Shown: positions 35,729 to 49,200 of the stretch, one piece after another
Layout: the number at the start of each line of letters is the position of its first letter
How positions within the stretch are numbered: the first letter of the stretch is position 1
From: Phoronis australis
Lineage: Eukaryota > Phoronida > Phoronidae
NCBI GenBank assembly: GCA_002633005.1
Contig: NMRA01000284.1
Coordinates: forward strand, 268,978-332,977
Direction of reading: 5' to 3'
DNA length: 64,000 nt
Made by a program: the position numbers and the translations under genes
Notes under the pieces: generated by a model
Database searches by the model: none
The model's input: only the letters and a program-made list of their open reading frames with translations
What the model was told of the DNA's origin: nothing

Positions 35729-35908
35729 TCATTCCCGCTTAATCTGATTAACTGGCTCATTAAGTTTCTCAGTTGTAGGTAGCCATGTGGACTGTGTGCA
35801 GTTATTGTCAGCAAGATCTGATGTTGAAAGATACGGAGTACCGAAGATGAGCCAAGCAACCGTGAGGATTAATATCAGAAAAAGATGAGAACAAACAAAA
35901 TTGTAGAC
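35729..35908 (-). CDS. orphan terminal-exon candidate with one membrane span
   Basis: A good acceptor (GCTCGGTTGCAG, AG at 35910-35909) opens a 59-codon frame in phase 0. It contains a hydrophobic span (FLILILTVAWLIFGTPYL), a Cys-containing loop (LADNNCTQSTW) and a polar tail ending TGA at 35731-35729. A minus-strand AATAAA lies at 35598-35593. The organisation recalls small multi-pass proteins of the TMEM272-like kind, but that is a guess. No upstream exon was identified. Confidence 0.25.
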   Translation of the reverse strand, partial: VYNFVCSHLFLILILTVAWLIFGTPYLSTSDLADNNCTQSTWLPTTEKLNEPVNQIKRE

Positions 35909-36992
35909 CTGCAACCGAGCAAAGCGAATATCTCGGCAATCTTGTAGACAGGCGGAGAGTCCAAAATTCAGAGCTACCAGAGAATTCCAATTTTTAAACC
36001 CAAGCGGTAGACTATGTACGTTTTTGTAATAACTGATGGGACGTAATATCAGTTGATAGTAACAACGTAAGAACAAATTTCACTGACATTTTTACAACGT
36101 TATTCTTTGTTGGTAGTTGGACAAAAAGACGCGGATTCTTAATTTTCAAAATCCGTTCAGGAATATTTTGCTGTACCCTACAAAGACACGGAGAACCAAA
36201 CGGAAAGATTCCCTACTGATCCATTAACCCGGTCCTAATATAATATATCTCCTTTCGCTACTTATTCGACAAAAATGAGCTTGTAGAAACATTGCTAAAT
36301 CGTCTTTGACCAGCTCGGGAATTTGCGCTACCTTCATGACCGACGATATGTCCTTTCTGTTGGCCAGTACTCCTCCTAACCGGGTCTAACTGCTTCCTAT
36401 AAGATGAAATTTGAATTTTGTGTACTCACGCAACTTTTGAAATTTTGCCAAAATGAATGCAGAATTTGACTGACCCGTTTGATAATAGTAAATCCGCTAT
36501 AAGCCATATGTTTAAGTGTTTAAATCATTAGCTTTCTCCAGAGGCGTATTTGGCAATGCCCTTCCAAAGCAAACGTTCGTGTTCTTTCTTTGACTTGATA
36601 ATTGTTTATTCCGTTGATGGCCATTCTACTTTATTGATGATCGCTAAACCCCCGTGACAATCAACTTAAGAGGGCCAATAACGTCATTTATTGGTAATTA
36701 TTTCTAATCTGAGTAACGAGCGAGATGACACCTACTTACAGCAGTTCGTGGCTTAAACCCAAACTGGTTTTTTAACAGAAGTCGCAGTCTAATCAACCTT
36801 TATGCAGTTTGCTCCGAAACGGCTGCCGCAAGAGGGAGTGAGGCCAGCTGAGAAAATCCAGATGTATAGTCTAGTTTTCTTAAAAATAGTGGAGCGGCAC
36901 ATTTATACAGTCAGCTATTGAAAATCAGGACTTTGTCACTTTTCATTCCGAACAACTGTTGTGGTGATATCTCCGCAAACATACACATATTA

Positions 36993-37304
36993 CAGTGGCT
37001 GATTCGGGGTGGGGGGGGCAAGGGGGCCATGGCCCTCTAAAATTCTCCCAGATACCATTTGGCAGTTCGGGGTGCGAATTGCTGACTAGCATATGCGCGC
37101 ACCCAGAGGGGCTTTTGGGGCGAATGCACAATGCATAGGCCTTGAACTTACTCCGTTTACCGTTTTTTTTTAGTAATAAGGTTCACGAACACAAAAATTC
37201 GAGACCCCTGCATCACTACATTTTAGGCTGGGCTCGCGCATGTGGCGAAATTCTGGTTATTCCTTAGCCCTGCCCCCCAACTCAAAATCCTGGATCTGCC
37301 CCTG
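36993..37304. mobile_element. composite MITE, GGCGGAT family, copy B (carries a nested element)
   Basis: It starts CAGTGGCTGATTCGGGG and ends CCTGGATCTGCCCCTG, flanked by exact 5-bp repeats TATTA (36988-36992 and 37305-37309). The nested ATGCGCGCACCCAG...CTGGGCTCGCGCATG element sits inside at the same place as in copy A. Confidence 0.75.
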
Positions 37305-37334
37305 TATTACAAATTCACGCCCTGCTGAAAAAGG

Positions 37335-37433
37335 ATGGCGGACGTCGCAGACTTTCGAGTTCTCGCGGATTCAGTCAACAATATTTCAAATTCAGCTCAA
37401 ACCACTAAAACCAATTACGCTTGCAGTAAATGA
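37335..37433 (+). CDS. possible orphan first exon / short ORF (32 codons)
   Basis: AAGGATGGCGGACG is a strong start context, and the peptide MADVADFRVLADSVNNIS... looks like a soluble N-terminus. The frame either stops at TGA 37431-37433 or could leave through a weak GTAAATG donor at 37426. It begins 26 bp after the composite MITE. No downstream exon was found. Speculative. Confidence 0.15.
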   Translation: MADVADFRVLADSVNNISNSAQTTKTNYACSK

Positions 37434-40025
37434 TGTGTACATGTTAGTGCAGGTAACTTGACAACACTGTAGATGTTAACACGCAACATTACTGTTTATG
37501 GAACTTTATAAACTTATTCGATTGAGAAGAATACCTGTTTGGACGTCGACAGCGTCATCCTTCGACTCTTCATTCAAACGATCCATCTCTAATTTTCACG
37601 TCTGCCACTGAAGTCGCATTTGATCGCGAAAAATTGCAGTGGTTCTTGGTATAGGTCGACTATATAACCGAGTGCAATCTTTTCTGACTGATGACTTTTC
37701 GTAAAAATAACGTCAAGTAATTTTACCGCAGTGGAGGCTGGTCCTCTCAAGAATGACAAGAGTGATCAATTCACCAAAATAATTATTTCACTTTCAAAAC
37801 TATACGTTGATGCCGCTGGTTGCTCTCCGCCTACACTGCGCTGGTGCTACTCGTGCGTTGCAAATGCCGAGAAGCTTATGTCGCAGGCTGTACATATCTG
37901 TTTTCGTATCGCGCTGTTCACAAGAAACGTTAGAGCCATTAAGTAGTTGTTAGACTTCGAATGGTTGGCTTTCTCCGGAATAATGACTAAATAACAAATT
38001 AACGGTGCTTTATTCTAAACAGATAATTATTTTAAAATGTGAAAGCCCGGGGGTTACTCCAATGGAAGAAGTGGTGCTTTTTAACGACCAGTTTTCCTAC
38101 GAGGAAAGGGTACCTTTTCTGACCAACGTCCCCGCGCAAAAGGGTGATTTTTGAGAAACGTCTTACACAATTTGGGTGTTAGAAACTACAAAATTATCCC
38201 TTTTGAATAACACAATTTGAAATGAAAGACATCCGCCAGGAACTTCCATCCGAATTGGAAATGCTACTTAGCCTTGAAAACTTGCACCTGATTTTCTAAG
38301 CTATGACAACTTCAAAAACAAAGTGCGTGAATTTTGTTACAGAGAGAAAAGGTAATACATTATGTAATCTATAATTTATTATGCTGCGTAGTCACGATGC
38401 TATGAGCAGTTATTTAGTATTTTGTTTTTATCATCAGGCACTTTACATGAAATAAATGTAACGTGTTTATCTTCGGGCTTCTACGCGTAAGTATGATAAC
38501 TAGCAGTCATGCAATTCAGTGAGTTCCAAACATGAAATCAACTTGATGTGAAAATCTTCGGGTTTTTACTCTAAATTATGATAACTAGCAGTCATGCAAA
38601 TCAGTAAGTTTCCAAATAATGATGTCATTATCAGAGACTTAGCCTACACCAGCATTAGTAGGAAGAAGAGGGGTGGGAGATAAACGACCCTCCAAAGCAA
38701 GCTGCTGTCAGTGAGGCAGAACACAGGTTACGATACTGCCCCCAACTTTTCGGAAGCAAACGTTTTTTATGTATACTTGTTTTAAAAGTTTCGAACGTCA
38801 AATCTTATTTTAAAATTAAAATCTGAAGATTTTTGAGAAGTCTAGTATGTCCGGTTATCGAAATTCCCTGGAAAAGACTATTGCAATTCAACATACACGT
38901 TTATCACACAGCGGGTCCTTAAGTCTCTTTCAACATAGCCCATGTCGTCGTCGGATCAAAGTCGCTGGCAAAGACAAAAAAGATAACAAAATGCGTCATC
39001 TACTGTTATGTCGCCAATCGCCAGCGTTGTCACAAACCCTGCATTCGCCAACTCCATAATCGCAGGAAGCGGAGAGCTAGGGACATTGAGAAACAGTATA
39101 AAGTGGAAGTTTCCTTTCAGAAATGTTAGGCCCTGAAAGAGCTGTTTTGTTGTCTTCAGGATTGTTTTGTGAGAGTGGTCTCCTGTACGTGCACATCATT
39201 AGTTTCTCAACGAAATATTCTAAAGAAGCGTCGACTGTGCGCTTTCTTTCTATCTGAAGTGCTTCGTATTTTTTGGTAAATTGCGGTTCAGAGATGGGAA
39301 CAAGTATCAGATACCTGGCATTTGGGCCTCGTGAGTGGGCATATTCCAACGTTCCCTTCTCAGAGGTGCCGAATGCTGATTGCCTAAAAAAACACTCTTT
39401 TTGCTATTGACTTGTATGCATTACTTTATCAGAACCGCCACGCCCCCTGTGGCCAAACACAACCGCACACAGTAAAAAAAAACTGAAACTGGCTTCTGCA
39501 ACAAAAACTTGATTTAGACAAAACCGTTATGAAATTGGTCTCAAAATTTTCGTCAGTCGAATTAGAGATTTTTTTGGTCTTTGAAAGAAAGTTAATGTTT
39601 TAACATACAAGGGCCTAGAATGATCAACTCTCCGAAATCCCACAGGCCTGGGACTCGGACTCAACATGTAAACTTCATTCATCACGAAACATAGTTCAGT
39701 ACAACTGTGTACGTTTACTCGAAGTGTGACATGCAGCTGGTCGACTTTCCTAATATTCTGGGCCCAGAGCATGGTTTGTGGTACAGCAGAAATAGAATCT
39801 ACCGTTCGTAAGTGCTGTAGTGGTAAACGTAGAGGTAAGTAGGCGCCCAAAGCCCACCGAATCACCCTGAGCACTGAACATAACTTACGGTGCGTAGCCG
39901 ATACGTTCAAATGCTAAAAGGTGGTTGGCTGCGCCTACGTGCGCCAACGCCCCACTACAGCACTGTTCGTAAGGTCTAAAAGAACACACCCTAGCAATGA
40001 CACATTCAAACTTAAATATAGATCA
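37434..40025. other. intergenic, no gene supported
   Basis: The minus-strand open frame at 39527-39910 begins with TTG and has no recognisable domain. A 25-bp word (ATGCAGGGTTTGTGACAACGC on the minus strand, near 39040) recurs near 51560. Otherwise nothing is recognised. Confidence 0.4.
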
Positions 40026-40031
40026 TTTATT
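40026..40031 (-). promoter_or_regulatory. polyadenylation signal AATAAA for the 4CL-like gene
   Basis: Reading the minus strand, AATAAA occurs 203 nt after the stop codon at 40234, a usual 3' UTR length. Confidence 0.5.
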
Positions 40032-40233
40032 AATATCAAAACACATTTTCCCATTTAAGTTGAAAGCTTTCAGGGGCCCATTTTATCACGTCATAATTCC
40101 AATCTTAGCTAAGAACGCACTTAGGATCTATGATACAACAGGCCTTAAACACATAGTTAGTACCCAAATAACATACGTTGTTTACAGGCTATTCGCCAAG
40201 TTCTGATTGTATCACTGCAACCCAGCAACATTT

Positions 40234-43200
40234 TTACGACTTGTTGGCAACGGCAGCATCTTTGAGAACTCTTCGTAGGATCTTTCCACTTGCCGTTTTG
40301 GGTATTGCATCGATAAACTTAACGCCACCTCTAAGTTTCTTTGATGGCGCTACTTTAGCTGTTGAAAGAAATTTAAGTGTTGTTTAAATGTGATATAATG
40401 AAAGAAACAAGTTCACATCATTAAAATAATTACAAGAACAAACCTCAACTACACTGAATGCCTTTTGCAGGTCATCAAAAACTACCATGTTGAAAATCAA
40501 CCTACAAAGTGAAACGTAGTTGTTCGTCCAAACTTTCCGAGGGTTAATTACACGAAGTATTTCAACTCTAGTACCAGGAGTTTTATACAGACAATCCCGA
40601 GGCGTACATCCTTAATATCAGTTTAGGGACCAAAAGTCAAACTCAGACATAGGAATGTTTTGAAATAGTTTCGATGTCGCCCTGTCCCCACAAGTACAAG
40701 TTCATAGGTGAAAATTTAGTTACAGCTTTGATATCCTATGATGAAACAGGAAAGAGTTTTAGGATTCAACCATTCATATTTCCCAAATCTTCAACCTAGG
40801 CATTTCTGCGAAAATTGGTCTTTTATAACCCACTTAGCGCATCTAAAGATGCCGCTATCTGCACCGCGGCTACCAGCGGAAGATCATTAGACAACTTCAA
40901 GGGTTATTATTTCGAGAAATATGAAAATTGTAAATTTTAATTTCAATCTGCTTATGTCAAGCGTTGAAAGGAATTCCTCACTTGAGCCAGTCACCTTTTC
41001 AAGCTACCCACCACGTTGTTTGAAAGTCACTCAAGAAATAGCGGGCTGCCTTGGTAGAGACAAGATACTTCAGACAAAAGCTAGTGTAATCACGTGGTTT
41101 GCTTGTAAGGCAAGGTTATGCCACATGCAGACTCGAGTGATCATGCGTTTTCGCCCGGCAGTTTTTGCATCTATGGAACGTAGTCCGGAGTACTTACCAT
41201 TCACATATTCCAGGATGTCGACTTCACTGGACTCCGAATTTGGCTTCAGTACCACGTATGCTCTCGGTAATTCCCCAGCCTCTGCATCAGGTAAGCCAAT
41301 GACGGCGCAGTCGTACACACACGGGTGACTCAGCAACAAGTGTTCCAGCTCCGCAGGGGCGACCTAGGTAAAACAAGGGAAGGATGTGCGTGTTTAATGA
41401 ATTATGTAGTACTGAGACCAAAAAATTTAACCTTGTTATTACTTATCTCGCCAGGGGCGGATCCGGGATTTTGAGTTGGGGGGAGGGGGGGGGGGGCAGA
41501 GCAGANCACTCCTGAACTACCAATTAATGGAGAATTTTGAGAGGGGGGCATGGCCCCCTTGCCCCCCACCCCCTAAATCCGCCACTGCTTGCTTCTACAT
41601 TTACAGCCTATTAGTAAATTGTTCTTGATTCAAACTATTTGTAATATTCCACCTACTTTCATCTTCCACCCTCACCTCTCATGTAACTATTTCCTACCTG
41701 GAAACCTTTATATTTAATCAGTTCCTTTAATCTGTCGGTGATATAGAACAATCCTTCCTCCGTGTAGCATGAAATGTCGCCTGCAAAAATCGGCACACAA
41801 TTTGTATGACGGATGACGGATAAAAAGACAAAATTCAATATGAATGGCAATGACTTTACTTTCAATCTTCAAATAGCCGCCAGGTGGCAGGCCTACCTGA
41901 ATGAAACCAGCCATTTTGATCAATCGTTCGGCTGGTGGCTTCCTGGTTGTTCCAATACCCTTTCATTACTTGCGGCCCCCGAATAAGTAACTCCCCCTCT
42001 TGGTTCGGTCCCAAGTCTTCACCGGTCTCGATATCTACAACCTGAAAATAAACAATTCTGTCACTTTGAATGGACAAACACTCCCTCTTTTGGACACTTC
42101 GTGGTCTCTATAGGAGATGCAACTTTTTCTGGATGCACAAGTTACTGTTAAATTGTTATTTACGGAAGTTTTTAACAATAAACCTATTCATAGAATCTCG
42201 TTTACTGAATATTTTTTACAAATCTTGCTGCTGGTAACAAGTAGCAAAATTTTGTTGTTGTGTGAGTCATATAGTTTATACAGACGTTTTCACTGTTCAC
42301 AATCACACAAATTATCATAATTTATGTGCAGTCATTATACGAACTTATCCTTATTCAGTGATTAAATATATGTTAAACTGCACGTGTATCTATATAGGCG
42401 ATCAGCTGTGGTTGCTGCAACCAGTAAATATCTTAGACATACCTTAAAACTATAATTAATCATTTCATTACTGTTGGCACAAATCTTAGCTCAATCAATC
42501 TGACAATGACAACTTTGCTGGGCATACACTCAACAGAAGGCCTACCTTACACTCCGTCCGTGGCAGCGGGTACCCAATGGAGCCTACATCTTCGGTATCC
42601 CATTTGGCCAAATGAGTTATGGGACTGGTCTCTGTTAATCCATACCCTACAAGATAGCACGACACCTTGTTTACCATTTATCCTGGTACAAACCTGCCGT
42701 CGGTCACAAAAACGAAGTTTTGATTTAGACCATTTTCCGCCAATGTGAAACCACGAAAAGTCGTCGCTTACGGAGCGGAAACAGTGAATTGTATCCCATA
42801 AATCACCACTCCAACCTCACCGACCAATCACATCAGTGGCCGCCATTTTGCTAGGTTAAAGTAAGTCTCTAGCATAATTGCAAACCCTTGTCTTTCATTC
42901 GAGTGACGTCGGGCAGTCTTGTGTGTTCTCGCCTTTCTTGCAAGAAACTTGGTAAACGTGACATTCAAGTGTAAACCTATTGTCATTCCGTCCGTGTGAA
43001 TCGTATAATGTGAAGTGGAAATTATACAGTGTAGTTGCGATTCGCAAAATTGATGCAACTTTGCTCGTGTACAGAATGACTACCATTTGGAAGAACGAAC
43101 GGAAAACAATCACCATTACGGCACATCTATACATATCTCTTGGCGACTGTATTTTGCCATTACTAGAACTAATAAAGTTTAGAGCACCTTACCTTGTCGG

Positions 43201-46200
43201 AAGTACTTGATGCCGGTGTTTTGTTTGAACTCCTTCGCCAACTTGTTGCCGCATGGTGCAGCAGCAGACAACGCGCCATGGACGCTCGATAAGTCATACT
43301 TTGATATCATTGGATGTTTAGCCATCAACAACACAATCGGAGGGACTAGATGTAGGACCGACACCTGGATAGAGTTCAAAAACGCAAGCACCTCGCCAAA
43401 TAAGACTAATCTCGCGAGATATCACCCTGTATTTTCAATGAGAGCACGTGATTTTCGGCTAGAAAGCTCACGAAAAGTAGCCGGATTACGCCTAGACATA
43501 ACTGAACTGTTAAGGGCTGTTACCAGCGTTTGGTATTCACCAGAGGACAGCTAATGTTTTCGCCAATTGTGTGCTTACAAGAAAACGTGAATTTCACAAG
43601 TATGATTTTGTAATAAGTCCTAAGACGTATAGTCGGAATTAAATGACATGTTTCTACCTTTTTGGTGTCCCCAAATATTAGCCCTGACGTACTTTGGCAA
43701 TAAGGGGCTTGTAAACATAGAACGTGTCATTGAAATGGATTGAGAACCAGTATTTAATGTTTTAAGAATAAAGTAAATCCATTATGTAAACAAGCCAAAA
43801 AGTGGCGAAATGAACACAGCCCCGTTTCCCATAAAGCCTTGTTGTAGGTTGACACTCAGTGACTATGTTCATTTTTGGAGACCCTACGAACTGTAGATAT
43901 TTGTAACTGTGACTTCGAAAGTACGCCCATGGGCTTATATTTGGGAGGGCTGTTGGCAGAAATTCCCGCTGCTGTTACTTAACAATGCCGCGAATTTCAT
44001 AAAAAGTGGAGTCCTGTAAACTGGTTATTTGCGAATAAAAAGAAACGTCCCTCCAGGAACGCTTGATGAAGAATTACCTTATGTTCCTGGATGCAATCGA
44101 GGAATACTTCCGGTTCAAATTTAGACAGAGTTACGATCTTGACCCCTTGCTGTAAGCCAAGAAACAAAATGGCCACTTGTGCGTAAATGTGGAAGAACGG
44201 AAGTACCGCTAGGTAGACATCTTTGCCGTGGATAGCGCCAAGACCGAATGGATAGCTAGTAAACAAAGAGTAGGTAGGTTGATAATGTCCTCACGTGGTA
44301 ACTGATGCTTGTACATGTCTTTTAGTCGTTAGGCTAATATTGACAACTATGTATATTAATGCTCATAATAGTGAAGATGAATTTTAATTTCAAAATGAGT
44401 ATTATTAGGATGCTAAAGGTGGTGATAACTACGACGCCGACGATGACGGTGGTTGCCGTGGTGACGACGACTACAATAAAATAGTGGCGACAATGACGAT
44501 GTTCAGAGCGTGAAATCGCTTGTTGTTCTATGATGTTTCACGACTCGCGAAAGCAGCAACATAACCAGGGGCCTGTTTCATGGAAAGTGAGTCATGTCTT
44601 AAGTCAGAAATTTAGTTTCAGGCTGCAAACAATTATTTCTGAAAAAATAATTAAATGCCTATTAAGCAAAAGCACAAAATCTTCAAGAATATAGCCAGAA
44701 TTGCTAGTAACTAGAATGTGGTTTACTAATTATTACATGGTTAAAATTTAATAAGTAATTGTGAAGTGTATCGTAAGACCAATTAACATTTTTCGTTAAC
44801 AGACCCCAAGCGTCTGAAACTTCTAGATTCTTGTAAGGTATCACAGAAAAGGTGTAAAAATTAGCAAACGAAAACTTAGTTCAACTTCAGAAGATTTCGT
44901 GAAAAGCGCCGTGTTCACTTCGGAAAACTCTCTGAATAAATTCCAAAAGCATAGTCACCAAATACAGATTAACGAGAAATTCTTTAGCATTCTTTGCTAT
45001 GGCAAATGGCATCCAGTTACAACGAATATTTTTTTACTTTTCTATTCTCAGCCCATTTGATCTGCTATGCGCTATTTAGCGATCACAGCGCCTCCTTTTG
45101 CCAACTTACTCACTGCTTTGCACCAAATTTGAAACAACGTTATAGTGCGTAAGCATGACTCCTTTCGGCAAGCCTGTTGTACCACTTGAGTATGGCAAGG
45201 CTAACAAGTCATTTTTGGGGTTTATCTCTGGTGAGGTCGGATAACAGGCACTGTCGTCACGGACGAGATTGTCAAATGAATGAAACCCGGGGACTTGCTC
45301 TCCTATGACAATGAGCTCCTGAAAAATACGTTCAGATATGCTAACAGAAGTTCATCGAGAGGAAAATTTTGAAACGCAAATTGTGCCTCTTAAACTGCTT
45401 TCTAGTGTTAGTAGTTGATTGCTAAACCATATCGTAGTCCAAAAATACGCTCTTTTAAGCTGTAAGGTACGAAAACGTCAATAGCGGCGCCACTGCCAAT
45501 GTCGGGGACATTTCTCCAACTTATCGAAAAAAGCATAAAGCTGCGTTGCAACCTTCTGGACGAACTAAGACGTTTCTGAATCAGAAATGATGAACTTCGT
45601 TGCGTTCGCTACACACACGTATACATAAACTACACACAGACTGAAAACACGCCTGAACGAAATGCAGCGTCACTATGATCCATTCGCTCCTCACAAATTT
45701 ATTTTTTTGAAGTATAAAGGCTACAAGCATCGGTTACCTGAATCGACCAGTCGTGCGAACAGCGTGATAAACCTTTACAACGAATGCAACAAACCTGTAG
45801 AGTCGAGCATTTCCTTTGAACCATCTGCGCAGTGTGAGCAGACGTCGGCACCGTCACCAAGAATTTAGCGCCAGTGTTTTCAATTTGGAAAGACAGTTCA
45901 TCTGCAATGAACCAGTATCAAGAACTCTGCAGCGAAAGATCGAAATTAGCAAACAGGCGGGTCACTTTCGGGCAACAGGGCCCAATAAAACTATACTTCA
46001 AATGACGAACAGTGAATCTGGCCAAGAACGACCTGCGCCATTGTTGGCATAATTAGACCCATCAACAAATTGTAAGACGGTGGAACGTTCACTGCAAGGG
46101 ACTGATGATCCGATCTGATGCAGAAGTGTAATCTATGACCAGATAAAATGCACATGTAAGCGTGGCATGGTCAAACTACAAAACCTGCTACAGAAGGCAT

Positions 46201-49200
46201 ACATAGTGGTGAATTACAAGCGTGCTCTGTTTGATCAAGCGCAACTCACCAACAGTATACAAGGGATTTGCCGCAGACACGACTCCTCCTATACCGGACA
46301 CAGCCAGGAACACGATGCCATATTCCGGAACATTATGACTGTAGAGACATAGTACGTCGCCAGGTTTGAAGCCCAGTCGTACGAGGGCGCTACCTAACCG
46401 CTTTGCCGTCTCGCGCACTTGATTGAAGGTGTAATGGTGGCCCGTCTGACCGTCGATCTATGGACACAGAATAATACACATGTATTCTAAAATTATTGGA
46501 CATTTTTGTTGGACTTCGTCAATGCAATATTAACAAGTTTCTCGGGATTCGTGGCTTGGTTTGATCCAAGAAAATATATTGGTTGTTGACTGGCGTTCGA
46601 TGAAACTTTTGTAACGTGAAAATGGCATTCCGGGTACCTATCACTAAATCCGCCTGTGGGAGACTCCAATCAAACGTGACGAATTAATAATCTTTTAAAT
46701 TCCAAAAGAAAAGTGGCATGGGCAACACGTAATACATCGTCACGGCTAATGACTCATAGTTATTTGTCCGTGCACTTTTCCCTCAACTTTTTCGTAGATT
46801 TTGTACAGGTGCTATTGGTTATCAGCTCAGCCAACGCAGTGCGAAGTAAACATTTTCTAAAATTATACGGAATCTACCATGTTCGGTTTTACTGCTTTGA
46901 AGCCTGCTTTCAATAATTTGTGTAAAAGACAGCTACATGATTAGTTATAATACCAACGCAAGAACTCATCGTGTTTTAATGTTCACCAGGAACAACGCCA
47001 AATGCAGAGAAATAGCGCAACACCGCTTAATGTCAAAACCTTATCCTATATACGCGTGATGATACTGCCGTGAGGTACTCGGATACGAAGGAACTACTTT
47101 TCCGAATCAAATACGCATTTGATAGGGAATTAAGCACATTTCGCTAGGGGAAGCTAGTATGCAGCTGGTCTCAAAAAATCATTTTTCTCGACGACAATGT
47201 ACCTTTAAAGGTAGTATGTTTGTACAAATATTTTTATGATTTGCAACCGTAATATCCATTCGTCTTGCGTTCTATCTTTTTTAATTTTCTTTACTTGGCG
47301 AGTTTCTACATGAATTTTTTCCATTTTTAATTGATTTCCTACATAATTTATGCAAATATGTCTGTCACTTCATCTTCTACAGCGCTTCAATCTACTATTT
47401 CTACTGTTTTTGTTTCATTCTTATTTTTTGGTACAGATATTAATCATATTTTATTTATTTTGTACTGTATATTTGTTTCATGTCTTTTATTTGTTATTAT
47501 ATGTATTTATTTTTGTACATTTGAACAGCGAATTTTACTGAACAGGCTACCTATCATAAAAATATTTCATTCATTCATTTATCTATTCATTCGTTCATTC
47601 ATTCATCCCTTTACAGTGAAATCGGTTTCAGTGAACAGAAGGAAGTAACCGTTTCCAAGCATTCCATACCTGAACCGAGTTTTCAATGTAAAGCCGCACT
47701 CGCTAGTGGTTAATTGGTCATTGATTGTGATTCATCACTAACAAAAATGAAAATATACGCGAAAGTCTTCCAACTTGCATCCTGCTGATCGTTCTCGACA
47801 GACACGTTCAGAATTTCGACTGTGACAGTTTTTGATTTTGTTTATATGTAGGGCTTACAGCAAATATACATTCGCTGCTGGCTCTGCGGTTATTGACAGC
47901 CATAGGCGTGTCAGGCGGGAAGGCGGGGGTTGCACACAATAAAAAATACGGGACACAGAAGGAGGGGTGTGGAATGGGTGACTACGACCCTAAGAGGAGA
48001 AATAGTTGTTAGCGACCGTGTGTCAGTGGGGATGACTTTCAGTAGCAAACTAAACCAGTGTACAGGCAACGTCAGCCCTGGAGTTCTGCGCCTTCTGCTG
48101 TCACGGGGATGGTCTGGGGAGGGGATTAATGCAACAGCATATCCCCAATGATCTTGTCCGTGACAGGTATTACAGGTATTACTAAAGCAGAATGAAACAC
48201 GTAGTCATCAATGTCAAGTTTTTCAACGGACAAGTTGATATGATGTGTTTTTGACAGGTTTCGAAGCCAATAGTTGGCCACCTCACTTAAGCTATTCAGT
48301 TGTCTGTATCCAGCCGTCAGCTAGGACCGGTTATTTCCGCACTACGGTGAATTATATAATTCCGCAAATGGCCTCCTATTTACCGATTCTAGGTTCGACT
48401 AAAGTTTACTCGATACGAATCAAATCAAACCTTTTTATTTATAGTCAGTTTGACAAAATAGACAAAGGCTTATGTCACCGACTGTAGATAATAATATAAA
48501 ACGTAAATAATAAAATAATGAAAAACCAAACACATGAGAAAACACATATTGAGGAAATATCGTGAAAGTATGGCACACACGCATACACACGCACACATAC
48601 ACACCAGATTTAAAATCTGCATACACAGCACTTGCACGGTGGTTCTGTCCAAGATTTAATAAAATTAAAAAGTTTATAATCCATGAACTTGGACTCTAGC
48701 AAGGAGTTCAGTGACGCTCGCACTCCAGTCCTGATACACACCTGAGTGCCCTGTACCAAAGATTTTATAGTTACCTCTTTGCCTGTACTGAAGGCGCTCG
48801 AGTTTTGCAGTGTTCGTCGTGCTGCAGAAAGGCCACACTAAGTTACAGTAACTAAAGCGTGACAGGACAAAGCATTTAAAAATAGCCATCCGTGACACAT
48901 GGTCAAGCTGTNAGAATTCCGCCAAGTAACAAACATAGTGTCAGAGCAATATACTTGGCGAAATTTATTTCGCCAAGTAAAAACTTGACGACAGAGCAAC
49001 ATACTTGTCGGAATTCGAAGAATTCCGCCAAGTAAAAAACTTGACGACAGAGCAACATACTTGTCGGAATTCGAAGAATTCCGCCAAGTAAAAATTAAAA
49101 AGTTTATAATCCATGAACTTGGACTCTAGCAAGGAGTTCAGTGACGCTCGCACTCCAGTCCTGATACACACCTGAGTGCCCTGTACCAAAGATTTTATAG

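Noticed and set aside
39527-39910. 127-codon minus-strand frame downstream of the 4CL-like gene
   Set aside because: It starts at TTG, has no in-frame splice context or recognised domain, and lies beyond the likely poly(A) signal.
48913-49090. Regularly repeated units that superficially resemble a CRISPR array
   Set aside because: The genome is eukaryotic and the whole unit is repeated with no unique spacers: a plain tandem repeat.
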